From NCBI GenBank assembly GCA_963649295.1, contig CAVJHK010000003.1, positions 24,376 through 88,375 on the forward strand: 64,000 nt of DNA, given 5' to 3'. The DNA comes from RGIG3528 sp963649295 (GTDB taxonomy: Bacteria; Bacillota; Clostridia; Lachnospirales; Lachnospiraceae). The notes beneath the pieces were generated by a model. The model had not been told where the DNA came from and did no database searches. It worked only from the letters and a program-made list of their open reading frames with translations. A program made the translations under genes and the position numbers. The first letter of the stretch is position 1. Every line of letters starts with the position of its first letter. Of this stretch, positions 41,105 through 50,055 are shown piece after piece.

Positions 41105-43891
41105 TCAGAGAAGTCTCGGAGCTTCAAGTATGTAACCTGCCTGCTCGATGATTATATTTTTGTCGCTTGTCGGATAAGGAAGTTTGTTGAAGGCTTCAAG
41201 GTTTGCCGTCGGCCAGATGTATTCGTCACCGTACATAATCTGGAGCATCTGTCCGAATTCGGCCTGCGTATCCGCATCCGACCACCATTTCATAAATTCC
41301 CAGGCCTTTTGTTCCCTCTCATCGTTCGAGGAAAACATAACCGTACTTTCCGCACCACCGGACATATATCTTTTTATTTCGCCCGTTTCTTCGTCTTCAA
41401 CACCGGGCACAAGAGCAATGCTCCAGGAGTTTGCTATTTCGGGTGCGGCATTCAAGATAAGATTATAAGAGTTAAAATCCGCAATTCCTATCGGCAAATC
41501 ACCGTTTCTGAAATGCTGATAGAAGTTCGGCACGTCAACCGGAAGATTGTAAAGCGTAAAGAGTTCGGTAAGCTCGGTAATTCCTTTAACCGTTCGATCG
41601 GAATCAAGCGTTATGTCAAGCGCCGTCTCGCCGTAAAGCGTTCCGTCGTTTTGGTAAATAATGGGCGTTGTGCCGTGGAAGTTTCTCATTGCAAGCATCG
41701 CGGCAGTCTGATAATAAACGTTTAAGCCTCTCATCTGGAGATTCGGCAATATCGCAATCAGTTCGTCAAGCGTATTCGGGACGCTTACGCCTATTTTTTC
41801 GAGAATATCCGAACGATAAAACATTACATAAAAGTTCATTGTTTCGGGGAGCGAATAAAGTCCGTCTCCCACAACCGACGAAACAAGAAGCCCTTCGGAA
41901 TATCGCCCGAAAACTTCTTTGTAATCGGAAAACTTTGTCAGATCGACAAGAGCTCCCCTTATTGCAAGCTCAAAGGGAATGGAATAATTTATACCCGTCG
42001 CTATGTCAGGCGTGTCACCCGAAGCATTTGAAAGCACAAGCTTGTTTGCATCCGTCATGATACAAAGATCGACTTCGATTCCCGTATCTCGCGTAAAGCC
42101 TTCGTCAATCATCTTTTGCATAATTTCAACATATTGACGCGGACGGTTTACCCATACCTGAATGTGGTCTTTAGATGCGCTCTCCGTCGAATAGCTTTGT
42201 GCAAAAAACGAATAAAAGAATCTGCCGACAGAAAGACCTATGCTTTTAAAAAATCCCGCACCCTTAGGGAGCTTTGCGTCCTCCTCGTAAATATAAATTC
42301 TGTCTATCGACACATCGTTTGAATTGATTACGTCAATAAAATTTGCTATTTGCGTATTTATTGAATTCTGGCTTGTCGAAAGCTCATCTACTCTGTAAAT
42401 AAGCTCATCCGGATTTTCCGCAAGAGATTCAAGCTCGCTTGCCGCAATTCTTAAATATGCAAAGCATGCAACGTCTTCTCCGCTTTTTTCTCCGATGAGT
42501 TCCGCCGCCATGTCGGAAAGCTCATATAATTCATTAACCCATGACGTAAGATTTTCCTTTAATCCGGGGATATAGCGCGTAAGCCTGATATCGCTGTACT
42601 TTATGCTGTCGTCGTTTGAGCCCACAACCTTTGTGACTTCAAGCGAGAGATCGTTTATTTCGCTCATTATCCTGTTTGCGGCTTCAATCGCAAAACGAAC
42701 CGGCTCCGCCGAAATCGTAAGCGAAATCGTATGCGTTCCCTTTTCAAGATAAACGCTCAGTTTGTTTTTTTCCGAATCCGCAAGCGTATAATTTTTATAT
42801 TTGGTCGTATAATTTATTGCCTGATTTTTGAATGCCGAATTAGGGAATTCATTGTCAATCCTGAAGTCCACATATACCGGAAAATCGCTCTTTTCGGATT
42901 GCATATAATTCATTGCGATATAATAATATCCGGCCTTTTCGACATCAAAGAAATAAGTAACCGTCTGACCCGCCGTATCAAAGGACGCACCGTCAAGAAT
43001 GTTTAAGACCGTTTCTTTTGACGAAAGCGGGTAAAGAGCAGAATTATATTCCGCTGCCGCATGAATCGAAGAATCGTTTCTTTCGTAAAAGTCAATCGCA
43101 TTGATTGTGATGAGTGCGTCACCTTCCGCCTTTTTTGAACCCGTATATTCTTTTATTGTTTCCTTTGCCGACAAAGTAATGTTTCCAAAAAGGAAATTTC
43201 CTTCACTCACATTAATTGTAAGCTTATGCGTGCCCTTTGAAAGAGAAACCAAAAGCGCGTCCGAATAATTGTAGGAAGAATCCATTACTGCCTTTGTGCA
43301 CCACGTAATCTTTTTGTCCGGCATAACCACTATCTCGTTTCCGTAGCGGTCGTAATCGCAAAGCCTGTCGGCAATCCATACCGTTTCAAACTTTAAGTTT
43401 CTCATTTCGTAAAAAGGAAACTCGTCGTCCACCTTAACGGAAAATTCTATGGGCAAAATGGAATCGTCATAAGAAAGATAATCAAAACTCATGACATAAA
43501 GCGCATTTTCGGGAACGGTAACCATAACTTCGATTTCATCGCCTACGCTTAAATCGGCAACCGAAGTTCCGTAATCATAATTAACGTCCGTAAGACATGT
43601 CTTATATTCATCGCTTATTGTGTCACCGATTTCATATATGATGTCTTCGCCCTTATATTCCTTGTATTTGTAGGTCTCAGAAACACGTGTGTATCCGTTT
43701 GTGATTCTTTCGGAGCTCAAGGAAATTTGGGTGTCGGAATAGTTTTCGGTTGTTGTGCCGAGAGACTTATTTTTAAGATCAGCGGCATAAGTCGTATTTC
43801 GGGCATTCATCCCGCAAATCCCGGTGCTTCCGAGCATCAATGCGGCTGCCAAACACAGCGATGTTATTTTTTGTAACCCCTTCCGTATCAT
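41105..43891 (-). CDS. Oversized extracellular sugar-binding protein (SBP_bac_1-like), C-terminus apparently truncated
   Basis: This 928-residue protein is twice the usual size. A Sec signal peptide spans about 1-36. Two related beta-rich modules follow, each ending KGTHKLTI or KGTHTISL, then a helical linker. The last 370 residues form a MalE-like binding domain: DHIQVWVNRPRQYVEIMQKM, GDTPDIATGINYSIPFELA, GLYSLPETMNFYVMFYRSDI and FMKWWSDADTQAEFGQ. It ends at GYILEAPRLL, where related proteins usually continue with more helices. No permease gene is adjacent. GGAGG supports the start. It probably binds plant oligosaccharides. Confidence 0.82.
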   Translation of the reverse strand: MIRKGLQKITSLCLAAALMLGSTGICGMNARNTTYAADLKNKSLGTTTENYSDTQISLSSERITNGYTRVSETYKYKEYKGEDIIYEIGDTISDEYKTCLTDVNYDYGTSVADLSVGDEIEVMVTVPENALYVMSFDYLSYDDSILPIEFSVKVDDEFPFYEMRNLKFETVWIADRLCDYDRYGNEIVVMPDKKITWCTKAVMDSSYNYSDALLVSLSKGTHKLTINVSEGNFLFGNITLSAKETIKEYTGSKKAEGDALITINAIDFYERNDSSIHAAAEYNSALYPLSSKETVLNILDGASFDTAGQTVTYFFDVEKAGYYYIAMNYMQSEKSDFPVYVDFRIDNEFPNSAFKNQAINYTTKYKNYTLADSEKNKLSVYLEKGTHTISLTISAEPVRFAIEAANRIMSEINDLSLEVTKVVGSNDDSIKYSDIRLTRYIPGLKENLTSWVNELYELSDMAAELIGEKSGEDVACFAYLRIAASELESLAENPDELIYRVDELSTSQNSINTQIANFIDVINSNDVSIDRIYIYEEDAKLPKGAGFFKSIGLSVGRFFYSFFAQSYSTESASKDHIQVWVNRPRQYVEIMQKMIDEGFTRDTGIEVDLCIMTDANKLVLSNASGDTPDIATGINYSIPFELAIRGALVDLTKFSDYKEVFGRYSEGLLVSSVVGDGLYSLPETMNFYVMFYRSDILEKIGVSVPNTLDELIAILPNLQMRGLNVYYQTAAMLAMRNFHGTTPIIYQNDGTLYGETALDITLDSDRTVKGITELTELFTLYNLPVDVPNFYQHFRNGDLPIGIADFNSYNLILNAAPEIANSWSIALVPGVEDEETGEIKRYMSGGAESTVMFSSNDEREQKAWEFMKWWSDADTQAEFGQMLQIMYGDEYIWPTANLEAFNKLPYPTSDKNIIIEQAGYILEAPRLL

Positions 43892-43931
43892 TACGGACCT
43901 CCGATTATATTTTTACTCACACATATTTTAT

Positions 43932-45437
43932 TTATTTTGTTTCAACTTCCAAATGAAGAACGCTGCACTTGGGGATATTTATGGATATTTTTGTTCCGTT
44001 TACCGTGAAGCCGTTAAATTCGTCCGTATGAACGGTATCCGGTACTTCAAACGTATTGTGTGCATGCATCTCGTTTGTGATGATTTCGCCTTTTGCCGAC
44101 AAAACTTCCGTATCCGTAAGCTCCGCTTCCACATCATAATCCTCGTCAACCGAAAGATTGGTGAGCGTAATATGGATTTTTCCGTTTTTGTCGACGGAAA
44201 CGGATTCGGTAAGATTCGGAACCATATATTCCTTTTCGAGGCCTATGGTCTTGGTATCCAGATGGCTGTCAATGAGTTCATTGTCCTGGTGGCACGAATA
44301 CATTTTGAATACGTGGTAGGTGGGAGTCTTAATCATCTTCTCGCCCTCGGTAAGAATTACCGCCTGGAGCACGTTTATAAGCTGTGCGATGTTTGCCATC
44401 TTTACTCTGTCGCAATGCTTGTTGAAAATATTTAAGTTGATTCCCGCAACAAGCGCATCTCTCATTGTGCTTTGCTGATAAAGAAAGCCGGGATTTGTGC
44501 CGGGCTCGCATGTAAACCACGTTCCCCATTCGTCGACGATCATTCCGACTTTTTTGTCGGGATCGTACTTATCCATTACGGCACCGTGCTTTGTAATCAG
44601 TTCTTCCATGAAAAGAGTCTTTGACAAGGTCTTATACCAAACCTTCTCATCAAACTCCGTAGCACTTCCCTTAACCTCCCAGCCTTCCGGATGTGTATAA
44701 TAATGGAGCGAAATTCCGTCCATAAATCCGTGTGCGAATTCGGCATGATCAAAACATGTCTTCATAACGATGTCCGTCCATCTGTAATCGGCAACGTTTG
44801 CACCGCAGGCAATTTTATAGATAGGCTTCTTGGGATTGTAATTTCTTATATATGTCTGATATCTTCTGTACATATTTCCGTAAAACTCGGGAGTCATATT
44901 GCCGCCGCATCCCCAGTTTTCGTTGCCGACACCAAAATAATCAACCGTCCAGGGTGCCTCATGTCCGTTTTTTTTGCGTTCATCCGCCATGGGTGACACA
45001 CCTTCAAATGTCATATATTCAACCCACTCGCTCATTTCCTGCACTGTGCCGCTTCCCATATTGCCGTTTACATAGGTTTTGCATCCGAGCTGGCGCGCAA
45101 GCTCCATAAATTCATGAGTGCCGAAGCTGTTGTCTTCGACAACGCCGCCCCAGTGAGTATTGATCATCTTTTTTCTTGTATTCTTGGGGCCTATGCCGTC
45201 CTTCCAGTGATACTCGTCGGCAAAGCATCCGCCCGGCCAACGAAGTACCGGAATCTTCATCTCGCGGAGCGCCGCAACAACATCGTTTCTCATGCCGCAA
45301 GTATTCGGAATATCGGAATTCTCACCGACATAAAGTCCTTCATAAATACATCTGCCGAGATGCTCCGAAAAATGTCCCTGAATTTCCGGATTGATATGCC
45401 CTACTGTCTTTTTGGGGTTGATTGATAATTTGTACAT
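43932..45437 (-). CDS. abfA: GH51 alpha-L-arabinofuranosidase
   Basis: A 501-residue cytosolic enzyme. Family signatures are GHFSEHLGRCIYEG, LRWPGGCFADEYHWKDG, the acid/base Glu 173 in FGVGNENWG and the nucleophile Glu 303 in GMIVDEWGTW. A C-terminal beta-domain with HITLTNLS follows. It removes terminal arabinofuranosyl groups from imported arabino-oligosaccharides. The length is typical. AAGGAG lies 8 bases before the ATG. The sugar-binding protein and GH43 genes follow on the same strand, and a divergent ArsR-like regulator lies upstream. Confidence 0.95.
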   Translation of the reverse strand: MYKLSINPKKTVGHINPEIQGHFSEHLGRCIYEGLYVGENSDIPNTCGMRNDVVAALREMKIPVLRWPGGCFADEYHWKDGIGPKNTRKKMINTHWGGVVEDNSFGTHEFMELARQLGCKTYVNGNMGSGTVQEMSEWVEYMTFEGVSPMADERKKNGHEAPWTVDYFGVGNENWGCGGNMTPEFYGNMYRRYQTYIRNYNPKKPIYKIACGANVADYRWTDIVMKTCFDHAEFAHGFMDGISLHYYTHPEGWEVKGSATEFDEKVWYKTLSKTLFMEELITKHGAVMDKYDPDKKVGMIVDEWGTWFTCEPGTNPGFLYQQSTMRDALVAGINLNIFNKHCDRVKMANIAQLINVLQAVILTEGEKMIKTPTYHVFKMYSCHQDNELIDSHLDTKTIGLEKEYMVPNLTESVSVDKNGKIHITLTNLSVDEDYDVEAELTDTEVLSAKGEIITNEMHAHNTFEVPDTVHTDEFNGFTVNGTKISINIPKCSVLHLEVETK

Positions 45438-45884
45438 GTCATGTTCTCCTTTTGTTTAAGTGATTAATTAAATGTTAAAGTATTTCGGTATGCTTAACCT
45501 GTTTTATTTAAGTTTTTGTTTAACTATTACTACTTTTGTTAAACTTTATCCTAAAGATAACCTACGTTGGGATAAAAATCAATATCTTTTTTACAATTTC
45601 TTCAATTTTTTTTAACTTTTTTTGTGCATGTTGTACAGTTAAAATTTTCACATAGTTTTTCGTTTAAGTAAAAGCTTGTGTTATGAACATTTGACGCGTT
45701 GATTTGGCAGTGTAATGTTTTTAAGCAGTTTGTGAACTATTTAACTCTTGACTTAAAATTACCTCAGATGTATAATCTGTTTTAAAAGTGTCTTAAGACA
45801 TATTGCTTTGAATTAAAAGGTTTTTAAGGCATATGCGCCGCACACCTCTATGTAAAACACCCATCAACCGAAAGGATAACTATT
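45438..45884. promoter_or_regulatory. Divergent regulatory region between GH51 and the ArsR-like regulator
   Basis: This 447-bp AT-rich region holds no gene. On the plus strand TTGACT (45748-45753), 17 bp and TATAAT (45771-45776) form a near-perfect promoter for the regulator. A perfect palindrome TGTCTTAAGACA (45789-45800) sits just after its start point. Near GH51, GTTTAAC (45518-45524) and GTTAAAC (45538-45544) form an inverted repeat with a 13-bp spacer. These are candidate operators for the divergent pair. Confidence 0.65.
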
Positions 45885-46811
45885 ATGCTTTACTTACATT
45901 CTCTTGAAGAAGCCGACGAAATTTTTAAAGCTCTCAGCACTCCCATGCGTTTAAAAATAATGCAGCTGATTTACGAGAACAAAAATTTAAGCATGAACGA
46001 TCTTGCGGAAGCACTGGATCTCACAAATTCCGCCATTTCTCTTCACGTAAGCAAGCTCGAATCCGCAGGTCTTGTCGCAATTCAGACGACCTCCGGGAAA
46101 CGCGGCATCAGAAAAATAGTCACACCGCTTCACGATAAATTAATAGTCGATCTTGCTCCGCATGAAGCCTCAAAACCATGCTACAGGGATGAAATCGCGG
46201 TCGGTCACTTTACGGCAATCGATGCTCACCCGACATGCGGGCTTGCAACTCCGTCCACAATAATCGGCGAACTTGACGATCCGCGCACGTTTTCCTATCC
46301 CGAACGCTTCAATGCGGGCGTTCTTTGGTTCGGCTACGGAAGCATAACCTACAATCTCCCCAACCGCCTGCGTGCCGGCCAAACGGTTTCCGAAATTCAG
46401 ATATCCTTTGAAATTTCTTCCGAATGTCCTAACGTAAATGAGGATTATCCGAGCGATATTTATTTTTCAATTAACCAAATTATGCTCGGCAAATGGATTA
46501 GCCCGGGTGACTATGGTGCACGCAAAGGAATCGTTTCTCCTTCTTGGTGGCCTTCGCCCCTCAACCAATACGGGCTTTTAAAGACGCTCATAATAAACAA
46601 AGAAGGCTCCTTCATAGACGGAACCCACAAGATATCGGATGTCACGATAGACGATCTCAAAATTCAATATAATTCGACAATAGATTTAAAATTTTCCGTC
46701 CCGAAGGATACCGTAAATTGCGGCGGTCTCACACTGTTCGGCTCGGAATTCGGCGATTATGCGCAAAACATCGTTGTAAACATTTACTACGATGAGACAG
46801 TAAATTATTAG
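45885..46811 (+). CDS. ArsR-type helix-turn-helix regulator with large beta-rich C-terminal domain
   Basis: A 308-residue protein. The N-terminal winged helix (about 8-85) is ArsR-like: FKALSTPMRLKIMQLIY, LAEALDLTNSAISLHVSKLE. No metal-binding Cys pair is seen. The remaining 200 residues look like a beta-sandwich or sugar-binding fold (FNAGVLWFGYGSITYNLPNR, SDIYFSINQIMLGKWISPGD). Divergent from the arabinofuranosidase, it probably senses an arabinose-containing ligand; this is inference from position. AAAGGAT precedes the ATG and a terminator follows. Confidence 0.8.
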   Translation: MLYLHSLEEADEIFKALSTPMRLKIMQLIYENKNLSMNDLAEALDLTNSAISLHVSKLESAGLVAIQTTSGKRGIRKIVTPLHDKLIVDLAPHEASKPCYRDEIAVGHFTAIDAHPTCGLATPSTIIGELDDPRTFSYPERFNAGVLWFGYGSITYNLPNRLRAGQTVSEIQISFEISSECPNVNEDYPSDIYFSINQIMLGKWISPGDYGARKGIVSPSWWPSPLNQYGLLKTLIINKEGSFIDGTHKISDVTIDDLKIQYNSTIDLKFSVPKDTVNCGGLTLFGSEFGDYAQNIVVNIYYDETVNY

Positions 46812-46846
46812 GTAATAACGTGTTGAATTATTAGGCATAAAAAAAG

Positions 46847-46869
46847 AGAGCCCGAAGGGCTCTTTTTTT
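46847..46869 (+). terminator. Intrinsic terminator of the ArsR-like gene
   Basis: AGAGCCC (46847-46853) pairs with GGGCTCT (46857-46863) across a GAA loop, followed by TTTTTT. Confidence 0.92.
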
Positions 46870-46933
46870 ATGTTTTTTTGTCGATTTTTTGGATTTTCGT
46901 CCATGAGATGGAGAATATGAATTTAAATAAAAA

Positions 46934-46962
46934 ATCTGATGTCATTTTAAATGACACCAGAT
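46934..46962 (-). terminator. Intrinsic terminator of the ligase-amidohydrolase operon
   Basis: ATCTGATGTCATTT (46934-46947) pairs with AAATGACACCAGAT (46949-46962) with one mismatch. On the minus strand TTTTTATTT follows. Confidence 0.85.
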
Positions 46963-46977
46963 CCAAAGATTAACCTT

Positions 46978-47829
46978 CTATTTGATATGAAGCAATTCTC
47001 TTGCATTTGTATCCGTCACGCGCACATATTCTTCTTCCGAAAAATAGTTTCTTAAAGCCGAAAGTGTTTCCTTCTGCCCCGCCCACGGTGAATCGGATCC
47101 GAACAAAATGTGGTTTATTCCGACCGTTTCCTTGATTTTGTCGGCGGTATCTTTAATAATCGTCTTTTCTTCTTCCTTCCACGTTGTATTTGTGGGCACA
47201 TCAACAAACGAAAAGGCTGTGTCGACATAAATACCGAATCCCGCAATATTTTCGGGAACACGCTCCCACTCTGCCCAGGCACCCATATGCGCAAGAACCG
47301 CTTTGTCAGGCTTAACGTCATGCAGCATATCATGAATTTTTAAAATATCGCTTTCGTAATTTTCATGATAACTTATGTCAAAGCCCGCATGCGTGACAAC
47401 AATGAGCCCAAGCTCCGATGCCGCATAAATTATGCGTTTTGTCCTTATGTCGTTTATGTCGACACCGGTAAACACAGGATGAAGTTTTATTCCTTTTACT
47501 CCGTTTTCCTTTAAGGAAAATAATATTTCCTTATAGTTTTCGTTATCCGGGTGAATTGCTCCGAAAGACAATATTCCGGTATTTCCGCCGTTTGCATAAA
47601 ACTCTTCGTTTATCTTAAAAACGGATTCGTTAATCGATATACTCTGCTTTGCCGCCGTTGCGACGGGAAGCACAACGGAAATATCAATTCCCGCCTCAGC
47701 CATTGATTTAATGAGCCCCGTACCGGTTCCGTTTGTATGATAAGGTATCATAGAGCTTTCGGAGAGCTTATTTAACGCTCTTTCCGCAATTTTTTCGGGG
47801 AAAGTATGCGTATGAAAATCTATGGGCAT
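46978..47829 (-). CDS. Amidohydrolase (ACMSD/amidohydrolase-2 type)
   Basis: A 283-residue TIM-barrel metal hydrolase. The N-terminal MPIDFHTHTFPEKIAERAL holds the HxH metal site; GIKLHPVF, LIVVTHAGFD and LFGSDSPWAGQ supply the later His and Asp ligands. The family includes decarboxylases such as ACMSD and gamma-resorcylate decarboxylase. The start at 47829 is 4 bases after the ligase stop, with AGAGG upstream; the longer open frame overlaps that gene and has no family match. With the acyl-CoA ligase it may handle an aromatic or dicarboxylic acid. Confidence 0.82.
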   Translation of the reverse strand: MPIDFHTHTFPEKIAERALNKLSESSMIPYHTNGTGTGLIKSMAEAGIDISVVLPVATAAKQSISINESVFKINEEFYANGGNTGILSFGAIHPDNENYKEILFSLKENGVKGIKLHPVFTGVDINDIRTKRIIYAASELGLIVVTHAGFDISYHENYESDILKIHDMLHDVKPDKAVLAHMGAWAEWERVPENIAGFGIYVDTAFSFVDVPTNTTWKEEEKTIIKDTADKIKETVGINHILFGSDSPWAGQKETLSALRNYFSEEEYVRVTDTNARELLHIK

Positions 47830-47833
47830 TTGT

Positions 47834-49468
47834 TTAACCTCTGTTTTCCTTTGCGACAAGATTGTCTGCACCGTAACGCTTACGAAGTACGGGTTTTTCG
47901 ATTTTGCCCGTTGCATTTCTCGGAATTTCTTCAAAAAAGATTTCCTTCGGACGCTTGTAGCGCGGCAAATCCATACAAAACTCGTCAATTTCTTCTTTTG
48001 TTGCGGTAAAACCTTCTTTTATTTCGATTATGGCAGCCGTCTTTTCGCCGAGACGTCTGTCGGGAAGTCCGATTACGGCAACGTCCTTTACCTTGTTGTT
48101 TTTGCGGATAAAATCTTCTATCTGAACGGGATAAATATTTTCGCCGCCCGATACAATTACATCCTTCTTTCTGTCAACAAGGAATATAAATCCGTCGGGA
48201 TCAAGCATTGCCATATCGCCCGTATAAAGCCATCCGTCTTTTAAGCACTCTTGCGTTGCTTCGGGATTATTGTAATAACAAGTCATGACACCGGGTCCCT
48301 TAACTATAAGTTCTCCGACATCACCCTGCTTTACCGTAATACCGTTTTCGTCAACAATCTTTGCTTCCCATCTGTAGCCCGGCACACCGATTGCGCCAAC
48401 CTTGTGAATATTTTCTATTCCCAAATGAACACATCCGGGCCCCGTCGATTCCGAAAGTCCATAGTTTGTGTCATATTGATGGTTGGGGAAATATTCCTTC
48501 CATCTCTTGATAAGCGACGGAGGAACGGGCTGTGCGCCGATATGCATAAGACGCCATTGATCGAGATGATAATCCTTTGGATTTAAATCTCCTCTGTCAA
48601 AGGAATCAAGTATATCCTGTGCCCACGGCACAAGAAGCCATACGATAGTGCATCTTTCGGCAGAAATTGCCGAAAGTATGACATCGGGACGCGTGCCCTT
48701 TAAGAGCACTGCCTTGCTTCCCGCAACGAGACTGCCCATCCAGTGAAATTTTGCTCCCGTATGATAAAGCGGCGGTATGCAAAGAAACGTGTCGTCACGG
48801 CCTGTCTTATGATGTACCTGCTCCATCTCCGCTGCCTGAGTAAGCGATCTGTGTTTATGAAGTATGGCTTTGGGGAAGCCTGTCGTACCCGAAGAAAAAT
48901 AAATTGCGCCGAAATCATCCTCCGTAACGGGAATTTCGGGATCAGCGGAAGAGCAGTCCTGGACAAGCTCTCTGTAAGATTCGGCAAAATTCGGGCAATT
49001 GTCTCCGACATATATGAGAAGTCTTCCCGTGCTTAATTTTTCGGCATGCTGTTCGATTCTTCCTATAAATTCGGGGCCGAATACGATTGCATCAACCTCG
49101 GCAAGATTTGCACAATACAAAATTTCATCCGCATCATATCTGAAATTGAAAGGAACGGCGATCGCACCCGTCTTTAAGATTCCAAAATAAATCGGAAGCC
49201 ACTCGAGGCAGTTGTACATAATGATTGCAACCTTGTCGCCCTTTTTGATTCCGCGTCCGATTAACATATTTGCGAAGCGATTTGACTTTTCGTTAAACAC
49301 TCCCCATGTAATCTCGCGTCTGTAAGGCTCAAAACGTGTGGGCTCAATGAGCTCCGATTCCTTCCATGTGACACGTCTTGTGTCCTTTTGCTCCGGATTC
49401 AGTTCCACAAGCGCAACTTCATTGCCGTATAATTCGGCATTTCTTCTCAAAAAATCTGTAACAGGCAT
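47834..49468 (-). CDS. AMP-forming acyl-CoA synthetase
   Basis: A 544-residue ANL-superfamily enzyme. The ATP-binding P-loop is IYFSSGTTGFPKAILHKHRS; further motifs are YDTNYGLSESTG, GWLYTGDMAMLDPDGFIFLVD and the hinge and catalytic Lys region (NATGKIEKPVLRKRYG). It activates a carboxylic acid to its CoA ester via an adenylate. The substrate is not clear; medium-chain or aryl acids are possible. It is first in a two-gene operon with the amidohydrolase. GGAG lies about 10 bases before the ATG. Confidence 0.88.
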   Translation of the reverse strand: MPVTDFLRRNAELYGNEVALVELNPEQKDTRRVTWKESELIEPTRFEPYRREITWGVFNEKSNRFANMLIGRGIKKGDKVAIIMYNCLEWLPIYFGILKTGAIAVPFNFRYDADEILYCANLAEVDAIVFGPEFIGRIEQHAEKLSTGRLLIYVGDNCPNFAESYRELVQDCSSADPEIPVTEDDFGAIYFSSGTTGFPKAILHKHRSLTQAAEMEQVHHKTGRDDTFLCIPPLYHTGAKFHWMGSLVAGSKAVLLKGTRPDVILSAISAERCTIVWLLVPWAQDILDSFDRGDLNPKDYHLDQWRLMHIGAQPVPPSLIKRWKEYFPNHQYDTNYGLSESTGPGCVHLGIENIHKVGAIGVPGYRWEAKIVDENGITVKQGDVGELIVKGPGVMTCYYNNPEATQECLKDGWLYTGDMAMLDPDGFIFLVDRKKDVIVSGGENIYPVQIEDFIRKNNKVKDVAVIGLPDRRLGEKTAAIIEIKEGFTATKEEIDEFCMDLPRYKRPKEIFFEEIPRNATGKIEKPVLRKRYGADNLVAKENRG

Positions 49469-49555
49469 CTTAATTTACTCCAAATTTATATTTTTGCAAT
49501 ACTCCCAATGATTAAGGAAGCAAAAAATCAACTTCCGACATGCAATAATACAACA

Positions 49556-49583
49556 ATTTAGGGGCTTTTTAAAGCCCCTAAAT
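49556..49583 (-). terminator. Perfect 13-bp hairpin after the ior-paaK operon
   Basis: ATTTAGGGGCTTT (49556-49568) pairs with AAAGCCCCTAAAT (49571-49583). The minus-strand tail is not a strong T run, so termination efficiency is uncertain. Confidence 0.65.
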
Positions 49584-49607
49584 CATCAAATCTTTAAATT
49601 TTCAAAT
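49576..49607 (-). repeat. Degenerate 8-bp tandem repeat, four units, downstream of the ACT gene stop
   Basis: On the plus strand CCCTAAAT, CATCAAAT, CTTTAAAT and TTTCAAAT follow each other from 49576. On the minus strand each contains TGA, TAA or TAG, and the 8-bp step puts them in rotating frames. The ACT gene stop is at 49618-49620. Confidence 0.65.
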
Positions 49608-49617
49608 GTTTCATTCA

Positions 49618-50037
49618 TTAAATATCTTCTTCCTTTATAAACTCAAAGCCTTTTCCCTTGAGCAGCTTTTCTGCCGCATCAACATCATCGACACGGAAAA
49701 CGACATAGGCGTTATTTTGTGTTCCCGCCGTAAATGCATATGAATACTCAACATTTATTTCGGCATCCTCAAGCACCTTAAGCACATTATAAAGAGCGCC
49801 GCGCTTATCGTTCATTTTAACCGCAATGACATCGGTTGTCTTTACTATATAATCCTTTGACAGGATATTTTTTGCCTTTTCGGTATCGTTTACGATGATG
49901 CGCAAAATACCGAAATCCGTTGTATCGGCAATACTCATCGCACGAAGATTTATATCATTTTCCGAAAGCACACGGATAACCTCAGAAAGGCATCCTTTTT
50001 GATTTTCGATAAAAACAGCAAGTTGTGTGATTGCCAT
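49618..50037 (-). CDS. ACT domain protein associated with phenylacetate-CoA ligase
   Basis: A 139-residue protein made of two ACT-like regulatory domains: AITQLAVFIENQKGCLSEVI and TTDVIAVKMNDKRGALYNVL. ACT pairs bind amino acids. In many anaerobes this gene follows PaaK and the indolepyruvate oxidoreductase genes, as it does here, and it probably senses an aromatic amino acid to regulate them. It starts 18 bp after paaK and is the last gene of the operon. Confidence 0.9.
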   Translation of the reverse strand: MAITQLAVFIENQKGCLSEVIRVLSENDINLRAMSIADTTDFGILRIIVNDTEKAKNILSKDYIVKTTDVIAVKMNDKRGALYNVLKVLEDAEINVEYSYAFTAGTQNNAYVVFRVDDVDAAEKLLKGKGFEFIKEEDI

Positions 50038-50055
50038 AATCTTTTTCCTCCTTTA

